A stretch of 27,512 bases of DNA from a virus, in IMG/VR virus record IMGVR_UViG_3300037245_000406, positions 1 to 27,512 of that record. One strand, 5' to 3'. How positions within the stretch are numbered: position 1 is the first letter of the stretch; every line of letters starts with the position of its first letter. Both the position numbers and the translations under genes were made by a program. The notes beneath the pieces were generated by a model. It did not search any database, was not told the DNA's origin, and saw only the letters and a program-made list of their open reading frames with translations. Shown here one piece after another: positions 4,790-11,260 of the stretch.

Positions 4790-5092
4790 TTACTCCCAAC
4801 GTATCATGTTATCAAGCGCATTCAGGGTGAGGGATACGCTAATCCATTCATGCCACCATGCCCGTCTGAGTTTGGGCGTGTCAAGTCCACCGTCGTCGTG
4901 CTTCGCTTGTTCCAGATCAGTAACCGCCATGTTGAACTTGATGCCAGTAGAATGGCCCTCAGTGATAAGCTCTTGATACTCGGCTTCCAAGTTGTCCAGG
5001 CCTTTGCCCAGCTGCTGCTCTATCGTCGGGTCTTCAGGTGGTGGCTCTTCGGTTCGACGCTCTACCGCGAGTCTGGTTTGTTCGCTGTTCAT
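4790..5092 (-). CDS. Hypothetical helical protein coupled to the ATPase (100 aa)
   Basis: ATGA overlap with the ATPase stop fixes the start (MNSEQTRLAVERRTEEPPPE). A Pro/Glu-rich N-terminus is followed by a coiled-coil-like helix (IEQQLGKGLDNLEAEYQELI) and Trp-rich segment (KLRRAWWHEWISVSL). The tight coupling suggests a partner of the Rad50-like ATPase, but no family is recognised. The 76-nt gap after it contains only a weak GGGTC/GGCCC hairpin and the next ribosome site. Confidence 0.7.
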   Translation of the reverse strand: MNSEQTRLAVERRTEEPPPEDPTIEQQLGKGLDNLEAEYQELITEGHSTGIKFNMAVTDLEQAKHDDGGLDTPKLRRAWWHEWISVSLTLNALDNMIRWE

Positions 5093-6375
5093 GATTTCAC
5101 CCGTCCGTCTTCGATCACCAGCGAGGTCCGGTCGTCAACCTGGATGCGTGCGGCGAACACCTGTGCGTCGTACTTCTCGGCAATCTCTTCGATCACGGCC
5201 AACCCCTTGTCGTCTACACCTGACGCCTCGTCGATGAACATCACGTTCAGATCCGGGTGACGTGCTGCACCGATGGCAACCGATACCTCGATCTTCTCGC
5301 GGTTGCTGGCCACGGATAGCGGCTGGCCCTTGTAGAGCACGCACCCGCTTTCGTCGAACGACAGACCGTCAATCGGGAACTTGGCAGCGGCGAGCCGGGT
5401 CTGGCGTTCTGTCTTGACGGCTTCGATTTCTTCCGTCTTGGTGCCCGATGCCTTGTCGAGCGGCGCGAGGTTGGATTTCAGTTCAGCGTGGGCCCGGTTC
5501 GACCGCGCCTTGTCGTTCGTTGCGTCTGCGCTTTCGATGCTGTCTCTGATGGCGTCTTCGTCGATGTTGACGAACTCGCCCATTTTGCCCCCCCACTTGG
5601 CGTAGGCGGCGTCGAGTTCGATCCTGTTTGCCTCGTGCTTTAACAGGCTTGCGGTTGCCTCTCTGATTTCTTGTTGGAGGCGTTCGACGATGGCGATGTT
5701 CTCTTCGACTTCACGCGACACCTCATTAGACCGCATGCAGAGCTGGGTAAGTTCTCCGTTGTGTTCCTGTGCCGCTGTCAGCTTGGACATGAGTTCCGAC
5801 ACGTCGACGGACGCCGTCACCTCGGGATACGTCTGCATCCCCGACAGCCGAGCCTGCCCGTCTTTCAGTCGCCGGTTAATGTCGGCCCGCTCGTTGTAGA
5901 GCTTCAAGTGTTTGGCGCTCAGGTCGGAGAAGTCGAGTTCCGCTGTCCGCATCAGAATGTCGGCCTGAATCTGGTCGCCCTTGGCTGTGCCCTCCATGTT
6001 GAAAAACTCCATCGGGTCGTAGCTACGCGGCCCCACCAAGGCCTTGAGAAACCCACGGGCCGGGGTCTGTGGCTTGCCGTCTTTGTCTTTGACAGTTAGC
6101 TTCTCCGCACCCTCTGGCGACACGCTGAACTTTACGATATAGTCGGTGTCCATGTCCCCTAGTTCAAGCCGCACGTCACCCTGTTTCATGGCGTCATTGA
6201 CGATCTTCTCCGGGAACGCTGTCTTGCCGAACAGGGCGCAGATCATGGCCCTGATAGCAGAAGACTTGCCCGCCTTGTTGTCGCCGCTGATTACTTCCAA
6301 CACGCCCTTGGTGAACTTGGCATCCACTGCCAGCACCCGCATCATCCCGGAAATGTTCGCACTCAGAATCTTCAT
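5089..6375 (-). CDS. Rad50/RecF-like AAA ATPase (SMC-type), recombination-associated
   Basis: The 428-aa protein starts MKILSANISGMMRVLAVDAK after an AAGGGGAG site. It has a Walker A at residues 31-39 (GDNKAGKSS) and a central coiled coil (about 150-330; ERADINRRLKDGQARL and REVEENIAIVERLQQEIREA). An ABC-like signature region (PLSVASNREKIEVSVAIG) and Walker B (LNVMFIDEASG, Asp382/Glu383) follow. The layout is that of short SMC-family ATPases such as RecF or phage gp46/SbcC-type proteins, with a coiled coil far shorter than Rad50. Downstream of the exonuclease and annealase, it likely assists end processing or repair. There is no separate SbcD nuclease in the window. Confidence 0.85.
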   Translation of the reverse strand: MKILSANISGMMRVLAVDAKFTKGVLEVISGDNKAGKSSAIRAMICALFGKTAFPEKIVNDAMKQGDVRLELGDMDTDYIVKFSVSPEGAEKLTVKDKDGKPQTPARGFLKALVGPRSYDPMEFFNMEGTAKGDQIQADILMRTAELDFSDLSAKHLKLYNERADINRRLKDGQARLSGMQTYPEVTASVDVSELMSKLTAAQEHNGELTQLCMRSNEVSREVEENIAIVERLQQEIREATASLLKHEANRIELDAAYAKWGGKMGEFVNIDEDAIRDSIESADATNDKARSNRAHAELKSNLAPLDKASGTKTEEIEAVKTERQTRLAAAKFPIDGLSFDESGCVLYKGQPLSVASNREKIEVSVAIGAARHPDLNVMFIDEASGVDDKGLAVIEEIAEKYDAQVFAARIQVDDRTSLVIEDGRVKS

Positions 6376-6398
6376 GGTCAGTTCTCCCCTTCATGGTT

Positions 6399-6541
6399 AA
6401 AAAATCGTGGCCGGTGGGATTCGAACCCACTTTGCGCAACCAGCGCGATCGGGAATTGAACCCGTGTGCAACCAGCACCTAATCCTGGATCGAACAGGAA
6501 TGACCGGATATCTCCGGTGCGGAACCTTCCGCTACGGCCAC
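6399..6541 (-). ncRNA. tRNA-like RNA with three tandem T-arms
   Basis: Intergenic element between the annealase stop (6552) and the ATPase start (6375). A perfect 7-bp acceptor stem (GTGGCCG 6541-6535 / CGGCCAC 6413-6407) is followed by T-A at tRNA positions 8-9 and a 4-bp D-arm (GCGG...CCGC) with a GG loop. Then come hairpin/T-arm pairs: ACCGG...CCGGT; TCCTG-TTCGATC-CAGGA; GTGC-TGGTT-GCAC; CGGG-TTCAATT-CCCG; GCGC-TGGTT-GCGC; GTGGG-TTCGAAT-CCCAC. All three seven-base loops fit the T-loop consensus TTCRANY and recur every 34-35 nt. About 135 nt is too long for a normal tRNA; no CCA is encoded, and a T6 tract (6404-6399) follows two bases after the acceptor. It could be a novel tRNA-derived RNA, a pseudo-tRNA built by duplication, or a transcription end. 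Confidence 0.65.
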
Positions 6542-6551
6542 ATCGTTTCAG

Positions 6552-7340
6552 TTATGGAATCAATTCGCCGCTTGTTAGATCGTATGCGCCGTTGCGGACG
6601 GCCTGCATGATTGCCGCCAAGTTGTCCCCGGTTGGCCTTGCCCCGCCGCACATCTTCTGCAACAACTTCTTCCCATCCCACGAGTCGTCTGATTGGATGC
6701 TCTGCCCGCTCATGGTAATTGAGAGTTCTCCAATCGCCTTGTTGCATTGCTGATCGGTCGCTAATCCGTCGCCCTGTGGCGTGCTGTTGTCGGACCCCTT
6801 GGGTTTCAGGTCTTGGGTGAACAAGTCGGCCAACCCAGTCACCGTGTTAAGTACCGCCGCCACCAATGCCCGCTTGTCGGCCATCTTGATCGATGCGTTC
6901 ATCTGCATACACTTCTCGCCTATGGTGAACGTGGCCGAACCTTCTCCCAACTTGGCCCCGGTGTCATGGCTGTACAGCGTACATTTTCGGATAAACGAGT
7001 CTTTCGGTTTGCCCATCATTTCCCACGTTGCCAGGTCGCTGTCATACTCAGCCCGTAGTTTCAGCAAGTCGCACACGAGCAACGCGCCGGACTTGTACAG
7101 AGACGGCTTTGCTTGCCACTGTAGCGGGTCGGCTTGTTTCGGACTACACCCAGGAGGGAACCCGAAGTGTATCCCCTCTACCAAGTGGGTTTGCAGCCAC
7201 GCGAGAAACGTGTTCCTTGTTTCGTCGTATGCGGCCAACGCCAACTGTTGTTCTTCAACCGGCAACAAGGCCATGCCTTTTTCATAGGTCATTGGCGATT
7301 GGACGACTGTCGTCGTCGGTGTTTCTTTTTGGTCACTCAC
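6552..7340 (-). CDS. Probable single-strand DNA annealing protein (RecT/Rad52-like role)
   Basis: The start is GTG at 7340: GTGA overlaps the exonuclease stop and AAGGGG precedes it. The 262-aa protein has a long N-terminal helix region (EKGMALLPVEEQQLALAAYD) and a core with KPSLYKSGALLVCDLL, then TGAKLGEGSATFT. The helix KMADKRALVAAVLNTVTGLA ends in DLFTQDL. The MADKRALV...DLFTQD pattern recurs, from memory, in phage proteins encoded beside exonucleases and recalls the helix of Rad52-superfamily annealases. Paired with the RecE-like nuclease it would give a two-component recombinase. The family name is uncertain, as the sequence is not classical RecT. Confidence 0.55.
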   Translation of the reverse strand: MSDQKETPTTTVVQSPMTYEKGMALLPVEEQQLALAAYDETRNTFLAWLQTHLVEGIHFGFPPGCSPKQADPLQWQAKPSLYKSGALLVCDLLKLRAEYDSDLATWEMMGKPKDSFIRKCTLYSHDTGAKLGEGSATFTIGEKCMQMNASIKMADKRALVAAVLNTVTGLADLFTQDLKPKGSDNSTPQGDGLATDQQCNKAIGELSITMSGQSIQSDDSWDGKKLLQKMCGGARPTGDNLAAIMQAVRNGAYDLTSGELIP

Positions 7341-8209
7341 GATTGGTTCCCCTTCATGTAGATTTCGTCTGGCAACGCCCACGCGGGCACGCCGATTTCT
7401 TCGTACTCTTCCGCCCACCCCGGCCACATATCCGTGTCGATACACTGCTTGTAGATAGCCAGTGCAGTCCTGAACCGTTCCCACCCCAGCATCAAGGTCG
7501 ATGGTCGCACCCAGTAAACCCGGAGGTCGTACACTGGCGAACTTTTGACGGCCACGAACACGAAGTTATTGAACACCCTACGTTCCGATTTTGGCACACC
7601 GGACTGTTCTTGTGCCGCGTTCAGCCCGTGCATGTAGATCGTTTGCACGTCGTAACCATAGTCGTAGATGTCACGGCTGAACGACTTCGGTCGTGGGTCA
7701 CGCGACATCTTTAAATCCACCACGTTCAAACCCCACAGGAAATCAGCACGACCTTTGAGCCTGATGCCTGTTTCCTCGTCGTCCCACACAAACGACACCT
7801 CGGTTTCTCCGTGCTTGAAGATGTCGCGCGTGCGCTTCTTGGTGGCCAATGCCGCCGCCATGCCCTCGATGTCGTATAGCTCTGACTGTAAGATGATGTT
7901 GGCGGTTGGGTTCTCCGCCCTGAACACCTTGTACGCCTTTGCTGTTCGGGACTTGGCCCCGTCGAATACGAGAACGTCGTTAAAGTTCTCCGGCTCTAAC
8001 CCCAGCGTGTGAAACCCCCGCCCCTTTTCAAACGCCGCTTTCTCTTTGGGGTGAGCCTTGTCCCACTGATACTGCGCAGGCGAATCGTCGATCAATTGGA
8101 ACAGGCTGGACTTTGACGGATACGGCCACTGTCGGTAGTCGTAGTGGGGTACGCCGTGGTACACACCTGGTCCCGGCTGCGGGTTGGCTGGGTCAAGTTG
8201 CTGGTTCAT
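7337..8209 (-). CDS. RecE/exonuclease VIII-like PD-(D/E)XK nuclease
   Basis: The start at 8209 (MNQQLDPANPQPGPGVYHGV) is set by ATGA overlap with the previous stop. The 290-aa protein shows YPSKSSLFQLIDDSP, then GRGFHTLGLEPENF (His67) and a HGETEVSFVWDDEETGIRLK strand pair. KGRADFLWG (Asp156) and VVDLKMSRD (Asp165-x-Lys167) follow, then a helix with YDVQTIYMHGL. These are the hallmark motifs of the RecE C-terminal nuclease fold, which degrades dsDNA 5'-3' to expose a 3' tail. It is directly followed by the annealase gene, a standard phage pairing. Confidence 0.85.
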   Translation of the reverse strand: MNQQLDPANPQPGPGVYHGVPHYDYRQWPYPSKSSLFQLIDDSPAQYQWDKAHPKEKAAFEKGRGFHTLGLEPENFNDVLVFDGAKSRTAKAYKVFRAENPTANIILQSELYDIEGMAAALATKKRTRDIFKHGETEVSFVWDDEETGIRLKGRADFLWGLNVVDLKMSRDPRPKSFSRDIYDYGYDVQTIYMHGLNAAQEQSGVPKSERRVFNNFVFVAVKSSPVYDLRVYWVRPSTLMLGWERFRTALAIYKQCIDTDMWPGWAEEYEEIGVPAWALPDEIYMKGNQS

Positions 8210-8508
8210 CGGATGACCCCCCCCTTGAAATATGCCGACTCCCAACCCTTCATGGCGGTGTCCACGTTACGGCCGGAAACCCCATCCTCGTGGCGATCTG
8301 TCCACATCCCGATATTATCATATAGGCTTTTAGCCGCGTCAACCACCGCCCCCAACTGTCCCGGCTCAATCCCCGCATCGGCAAGGGCTTTGACACAGGC
8401 GGCGGCGTGGGCCTTTTCTTTCTGTGATTCTAACGCTACCCTGTCAAGCTCCTTGTTTATCAGGGCTATTCGCGGGTCTTTTTTGGGCTTCCTTTTCTCA
8501 CGCGCCAT
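8206..8508 (-). CDS. Hypothetical basic N-terminus protein (100 aa)
   Basis: TGATG coupling to the upstream HTH gene defines the start (MAREKRKPKKDPRIALINKE). After a basic tail comes a helix (NKELDRVALESQKEKAHAAA) and a region with GIEPGQLGAVVDAAKSLYDN, then DTAMKGWESAYFKGG. No family is recognised. Coupled downstream to the exonuclease, it may modulate the recombination proteins. Confidence 0.7.
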   Translation of the reverse strand: MAREKRKPKKDPRIALINKELDRVALESQKEKAHAAACVKALADAGIEPGQLGAVVDAAKSLYDNIGMWTDRHEDGVSGRNVDTAMKGWESAYFKGGVIR

Positions 8509-8753
8509 CACGCACCACCTTCCGGCATAGTCCACGAATCAGATTCCAAGAACTCGACCGTCACGCCCATGGCATCACAACAGGCCTTCAACACTTCGGG
8601 ATCGACGACCTTGCTGTGTTCAATGAAGCCCATCTTCGCACGGGATACGCCGATCTTGATGGCCAACTCGTCCTGGGTCATGCTGGGCTTCACCTCACCC
8701 CGACACCAACTGATGCGCAGTCCGATGGCTGCTTTGGTTCGCTTACTACTCAT
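8508..8753 (-). CDS. XRE/Cro-family helix-turn-helix regulator (81 aa)
   Basis: The 81-residue protein contains a Cro/CI-type HTH: the first helix IGLRISWCRGEVK, then MTQDELAIKIGVSRAKMGFI, a classic MTQxELA-x-KIGVS turn, and the EHSKVVDPEVLKACCDAMGV helices. It binds DNA as a dimer in other family members. No dimerisation or peptidase domain is present. It is coupled by ATGA to the upstream gene and TGATG to the next. With no integrase or opposing repressor promoter in view, it looks like an early regulator rather than a lysogeny switch. Confidence 0.85.
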   Translation of the reverse strand: MSSKRTKAAIGLRISWCRGEVKPSMTQDELAIKIGVSRAKMGFIEHSKVVDPEVLKACCDAMGVTVEFLESDSWTMPEGGA

Positions 8754-8941
8754 TCTGGTACTCCTTCGGTTACTGCTGGTTTCTGTGTCTGTTCCTTAAC
8801 CAATTCGTCTTGCACTGCCAACAAGTGCTCTGTAATGCGTTCGTACTTATCTTGGGCAAGCTGACCTTGGCGCATAGTGTTCCGCGCTCTAAGGGCCAAC
8901 TGACGCGTCCCCATCAATAGCGTGGTTATGTTGTCGGGCAT
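8750..8941 (-). CDS. Small helical hypothetical protein (63 aa)
   Basis: Start MPDNITTLLMGTRQLALRAR with GGGGAG 6 nt before the ATG. Predicted almost entirely helical: a basic N-terminal helix, then QDKYERITEHLLAVQDELVK and an extended C-terminus (TEGVPE). ATGA overlap with the HTH gene suggests coupled translation with the regulator. Unrecognised. Confidence 0.65.
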   Translation of the reverse strand: MPDNITTLLMGTRQLALRARNTMRQGQLAQDKYERITEHLLAVQDELVKEQTQKPAVTEGVPE

Positions 8942-8964
8942 GATCTACTCCCCTTTCGCTTTGG

Positions 8965-9186
8965 CTATTCAAAAACTATTTCAATCTCGTCTTCAATCTC
9001 ACGGTTACAGTCGGCGCATTTGCCGTCTGCGGTTTCAGACTCAGGAACCACCCTAATTTCGGCATCCTGTCTCTGCACAGCAGATAATACGGCGCAGTTA
9101 AAACACAAGTCTTCTGGTGTGAATATTTCTCTGCCACCCTCAAAACTTGGAGTCTGTCTGAGGTAAGCTATCTTTGCTCTTGACAT
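8965..9186 (-). CDS. Small two-CxxC zinc-binding candidate (73 aa)
   Basis: The start MSRAKIAYLRQTPSFEGGRE has GGGAGA 6 nt upstream; an in-frame Met twelve residues earlier has no site. Two Cys pairs, LCFNC and CADC, enclose a 27-residue insertion (VLSAVQRQDAEIRVV and onward). The spacing fits a four-Cys zinc-ribbon of the kind found in small phage adaptor proteins. The C-terminus is acidic (REIEDEIEIVFE). Function unknown. The 73-nt gap upstream contains a GC-rich stem (CCCGGTCCC/GGGGCCGGG) but no T-run. Confidence 0.65.
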   Translation of the reverse strand: MSRAKIAYLRQTPSFEGGREIFTPEDLCFNCAVLSAVQRQDAEIRVVPESETADGKCADCNREIEDEIEIVFE

Positions 9187-9260
9187 GATCGTCTCCCTTA
9201 AGGTATTTGAAAGTTCGCCCAACCCGGCCCCAACACAACATTGCGAGGGACCGGGCCGGA

Positions 9261-9392
9261 TTAACTCCGTTGCGTGACTGCTATAGCGTCCACATATTCC
9301 ATGTCCTTAATAATCAATGAACCCCATTCTGGGTGCAGGGCTACCACCCGTTCACAGCTAGGCAAACCCCCAAGTGGCGAACGCGAATCCAT
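9261..9392 (-). CDS. Short ORF overlapping the end of the 66-aa ORF (43 aa; possible frameshifted tail)
   Basis: A second frame begins at ATG 9392 (MDSRSPLGGLPSCERVV), overlaps the 66-aa ORF by 35 nt and continues as HPEWGSLIIKDMEYVDAIAV before TAA at 9261. The later part looks more protein-like than the N-terminus, and its ATG has no spaced ribosome site. Upstream residues in this frame look random. This suggests either translational reinitiation or that it is the true C-terminus of the preceding ORF, joined by a +1 shift near the run GGGGGTTT. Confidence 0.4.
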   Translation of the reverse strand: MDSRSPLGGLPSCERVVALHPEWGSLIIKDMEYVDAIAVTQRS

Positions 9393-9558
9393 CCTTGAAG
9401 GACGATTGCAGCAATTCAGGTCGCCACCTGGTCCGAGCAATGTTTGCTTGTTTCTGTTGCCAATTGTTCTTGTTCGTCGCACCAAAGCAATGCGTCCAGT
9501 CGAACAAGATTGATACGCCAATCAACCCAGGCCAGCCATATAAAGATCGAATCGACAC
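9358..9558 (-). CDS. Small hypothetical protein with GTG start (66 aa)
   Basis: The GTG at 9558 has AGGAG 8 nt upstream. It encodes a Trp-rich product: VSIRSLYGWPGLIGVSILFD, then THCFGATNKNNWQQKQANIA and DGFAFATWGFA, ending at TAG. Codon and residue make-up look genuine. No family recognised. It may be a truncated or frameshifted gene: a +1 shift in the GGGGGTTT run before the stop would extend it by about 35 residues into the frame of the neighbouring ORF. Confidence 0.55.
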   Translation of the reverse strand: MSIRSLYGWPGLIGVSILFDWTHCFGATNKNNWQQKQANIARTRWRPELLQSSFKDGFAFATWGFA

Positions 9559-9576
9559 AGTTCGTTCTCCTGGAAT

Positions 9577-9777
9577 CTATAGGGTTGGCAGGGCTGCCAG
9601 TCGTGCCTCGGTCTTGCGCTGCTTCTTCGTCCGTGGCCCGCGATGTGCCGCACGCCGCTTCAGCTTCTCGGCACGGCGAATGCGCACAAGGTCATCCTCG
9701 TGGTCACGCACAGACTGAAGGTGGCCCTCGGTTTCGAGTCCGGCATTGATCAAGGCTTGCTGCATTACAGTGGTCAT
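9577..9777 (-). CDS. Small highly basic protein (66 aa)
   Basis: The start MTTVMQQALINAGLETEGHL follows AAAGGG by 6-7 nt, and in-frame codons upstream lack a site. A short N-terminal helix precedes a charged helix (HEDDLVRIRRAEKLKRRAAH) and a basic tail (RGPRTKKQRKTEARLAAL). The charge pattern would suit DNA or RNA binding. The 56-nt gap upstream holds a GC-rich hairpin (CCCC-GGTT-GGGG core) without a T-run. Confidence 0.65.
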   Translation of the reverse strand: MTTVMQQALINAGLETEGHLQSVRDHEDDLVRIRRAEKLKRRAAHRGPRTKKQRKTEARLAALPTL

Positions 9778-9833
9778 GATATCCCTTTCGGTAGATTGTG
9801 AACCCAACCCCAACCGGGGCGGGGGTGGTGTCG

Positions 9834-10508
9834 CTATCCGTCAAGCATAGAGGCAGCGCGTCTCATTAAGATGGCCGCATCTTTGGCCCTGATTTGGTAG
9901 CCGGTGTTGTCCATTTTCATGGCCGTTACCGCCGCGTCCAGTTCGGCCACCTGTGCCTGCAACTCTGTGGCCTTCTTGTCCCATATCGCGTCACACTCTG
10001 CCTGGGTGTAGGTGACGGGGTCGGGGATGATCTCGACCAGCGTGCGGCAAGTCATGCTCAGTGTGCCATCGTCGTAGCGATATGCTACCCACGGATCGAT
10101 GCCCGTATTGGTGAGCGTGGCATAATCGGTTGGGTGTTCCACAGCGTATTCTTCCCATGTTACCACGGTGGCCGCGCCGCACGGGGCTTGCACCCTCGTC
10201 CCCGGCGGGATCAGGCACGGTATCGGGTCCGGCTTCGGCTCGGGTACGTACGGGGTGTAGTGCGGACCGAAGACGGTTTCAGCGTGGGCCTCAGACGCCA
10301 CCTTAAACCCGTACAACGAGGCGTCCACCACCCTGGCTCGTGGGTTGCTGTTGTGGTTGCTCACCAGCACGCAGGTCAACAGGGAGCCGTCTATTGATGC
10401 TATGTGCACCGTGCTGAGGGGGAAAAGCATATCATTCTTTTTGGGGACAGTCAGGACAATCATGTACATCCCACGCTTCATGTCTTCGATCTGAATCTGT
10501 TCGGTCAT
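9834..10508 (-). CDS. Hypothetical protein (224 aa)
   Basis: The ATG at 10508 follows AAGGAG by 8 nt. The N-terminal half (MTEQIQIEDMKRGMYMIVLT) is beta-rich, with Pro-rich linkers (PYVPEPKPDPIPCLIPPGTR), a second beta region (WVAYRYDDGTLSM) and a C-terminal coiled coil (KKATELQAQVAELDAAVTAM). The domain order suggests a modular protein with two small beta domains and an oligomerising tail. No family recognised. It is the second gene of the 10812 operon. The 88-nt gap upstream has a GCGGGG-N8-CCCCGC hairpin. Confidence 0.7.
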   Translation of the reverse strand: MTEQIQIEDMKRGMYMIVLTVPKKNDMLFPLSTVHIASIDGSLLTCVLVSNHNSNPRARVVDASLYGFKVASEAHAETVFGPHYTPYVPEPKPDPIPCLIPPGTRVQAPCGAATVVTWEEYAVEHPTDYATLTNTGIDPWVAYRYDDGTLSMTCRTLVEIIPDPVTYTQAECDAIWDKKATELQAQVAELDAAVTAMKMDNTGYQIRAKDAAILMRRAASMLDG

Positions 10509-10596
10509 TTCATGCTCCTTGGTTTGAGTTGTCGGCTTGTCTGGTTCGAATCCACGTGAAGGCGTGCGGGGTGGCTGTCCCCCGCTTGTGTGGGGT

Positions 10597-10812
10597 CTAG
10601 TTCATGTGTACCAGGGCCATCGGGTGGCCGAACGGACAGTTGACCAAGATAGCGTCGAAGCATGCCATCCGGCGATACCGGCCACAATCTATCATGGTGT
10701 CAACCCATCCCTCGATGGTAGCGTTGTCGGTATCTTCGAGCGTCGATGCCCAGGCGTTGTCGGTCTGTCCTTCGTCGTCCTTGATAAGTTCGATGGTTTG
10801 CGTGGTTTCCAT
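10597..10812 (-). CDS. Small acidic protein, first gene of the accessory operon (71 aa)
   Basis: The ATG at 10812 has GGGAGAG 5-6 nt upstream, about 42 nt after the predicted start of the TTGACT-N17-TATATT promoter. The 71-residue product is acidic at the N-terminus (METTQTIELIKDDEGQTDNA), then has NATIEGWVDTMIDC and a Cys-containing end (CFDAILVNCPFGHP). As the promoter-proximal gene it is likely expressed early and strongly. No family recognised; a host-takeover role is possible by position only. Confidence 0.7.
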   Translation of the reverse strand: METTQTIELIKDDEGQTDNAWASTLEDTDNATIEGWVDTMIDCGRYRRMACFDAILVNCPFGHPMALVHMN

Positions 10813-10860
10813 TTTTTCTCTCCCGTGTTAAGTTGTCTTGCGCGCCAAACGACTACATAT

Positions 10861-10889
10861 AATATATCGCCACATCACCCCACAGTCAA
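10861..10889 (-). promoter_or_regulatory. Strong sigma70-like promoter of the accessory/recombination operon
   Basis: Minus-strand TTGACT (10889-10884), 17-bp spacer, TATATT (10866-10861), with ATATG following. It lies in the 160-bp gap between the structural and accessory gene blocks. Expected start about 10854, followed by a 42-nt leader with GGGAGAG. Confidence 0.7.
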
Positions 10890-10890
10890 C

Positions 10891-10920
10891 ACAATTAATG
10901 ACAATTAATTACAATTGTTT
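10891..10920. repeat. Three 10-bp phased A/T repeats upstream of the promoter
   Basis: Plus strand: ACAATTAATG, ACAATTAATT, ACAATTGTTT in tandem, with exactly 10-bp spacing. The array ends 1 bp from the -35 hexamer. Helically phased A/T tracts at this position typically act as an UP element, a bend or an operator array. Confidence 0.75.
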
Positions 10921-10972
10921 TGCGGGGTGGGTTTGGGCTAGTGTTTATGCGGGTGTGGTGGGCGGCGGGGGT
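10921..10972 (-). terminator. Candidate Rho-dependent termination (C-rich, G-poor) region
   Basis: Directly after the last structural gene, the minus strand is very C-rich with few Gs (runs CCCCC, CCC, CCACCACACCC, CCCACCCCGC). This is the composition of a rut site; no intrinsic hairpin plus T-run is present. On the plus strand the same bases form G-runs that could fold as a G-quadruplex. The neighbouring gene is also C-rich, which weakens the case. Confidence 0.3.
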
Positions 10973-11260
10973 CTAGCTGGAAACCTGTTCGCCGCGCTGC
11001 CAGTACGTGCGGTCACAGTCTGGGCAGTGCATTTGGTCGAATCGGTAGCGGACTTTGGATCGTGTGCAGCAGCTTGTTTTGATGCCGTCTATTTTGGGTG
11101 GGGTGTCTGTGGGGGTGGCGTTGGCGTGGGGGCAGGTTGGTTGCGGGGGTTTGGCTTTGCTGCACTTATCGGGTGCGCCTACTCGTTTACGCCACGCGGG
11201 GTCTAATCGACATGTTTCGCAGTGGACGCCACAGCAGTTTTTTTTGTTGACGAATCCCAT
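10973..11260 (-). CDS. Cys-rich putative zinc-binding protein (95 aa)
   Basis: The start MGFVNKKNCCGVHCETC is fixed by TAATG overlap with the previous stop. Cys clusters are CC-x2-HCETC, DKC, CPH, CC (TSCCTRSK) and CPDC, with a basic segment (RLDPAWRKRVGAP) between. The last pair and the CC pair could form a zinc ribbon. It is the final gene of the structural run, and the residue pattern DPAWR-x2-VGAPDKC recurs in small phage proteins I remember without function. Possibly linked to the Cys-rich gene before it. Confidence 0.65.
   Translation of the reverse strand: MGFVNKKNCCGVHCETCRLDPAWRKRVGAPDKCSKAKPPQPTCPHANATPTDTPPKIDGIKTSCCTRSKVRYRFDQMHCPDCDRTYWQRGEQVSS

Noticed and set aside
9187-9260. 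GC stem between 9187 and 9260 as a terminator
   Set aside because: The CCCGGTCCC/GGGGCCGGG stem has no T-run and a long loop; not a convincing terminator.
9393-9521. N-terminal extension of the 43-aa ORF frame
   Set aside because: Residues look random and no ribosome site is present; the 66-aa frame there is better supported.
10540-10575. tRNA-like GGTTCGAATCC on the plus strand
   Set aside because: Only a 3-bp T-stem can form and no acceptor or D-arm flanks it; probably chance or a remnant.
10505-10687. 60-codon ORF across the 10509-10596 gap
   Set aside because: It overlaps the coupled 71-aa gene in another frame and lacks a Shine-Dalgarno; the gap holds only a hairpin and the next site.
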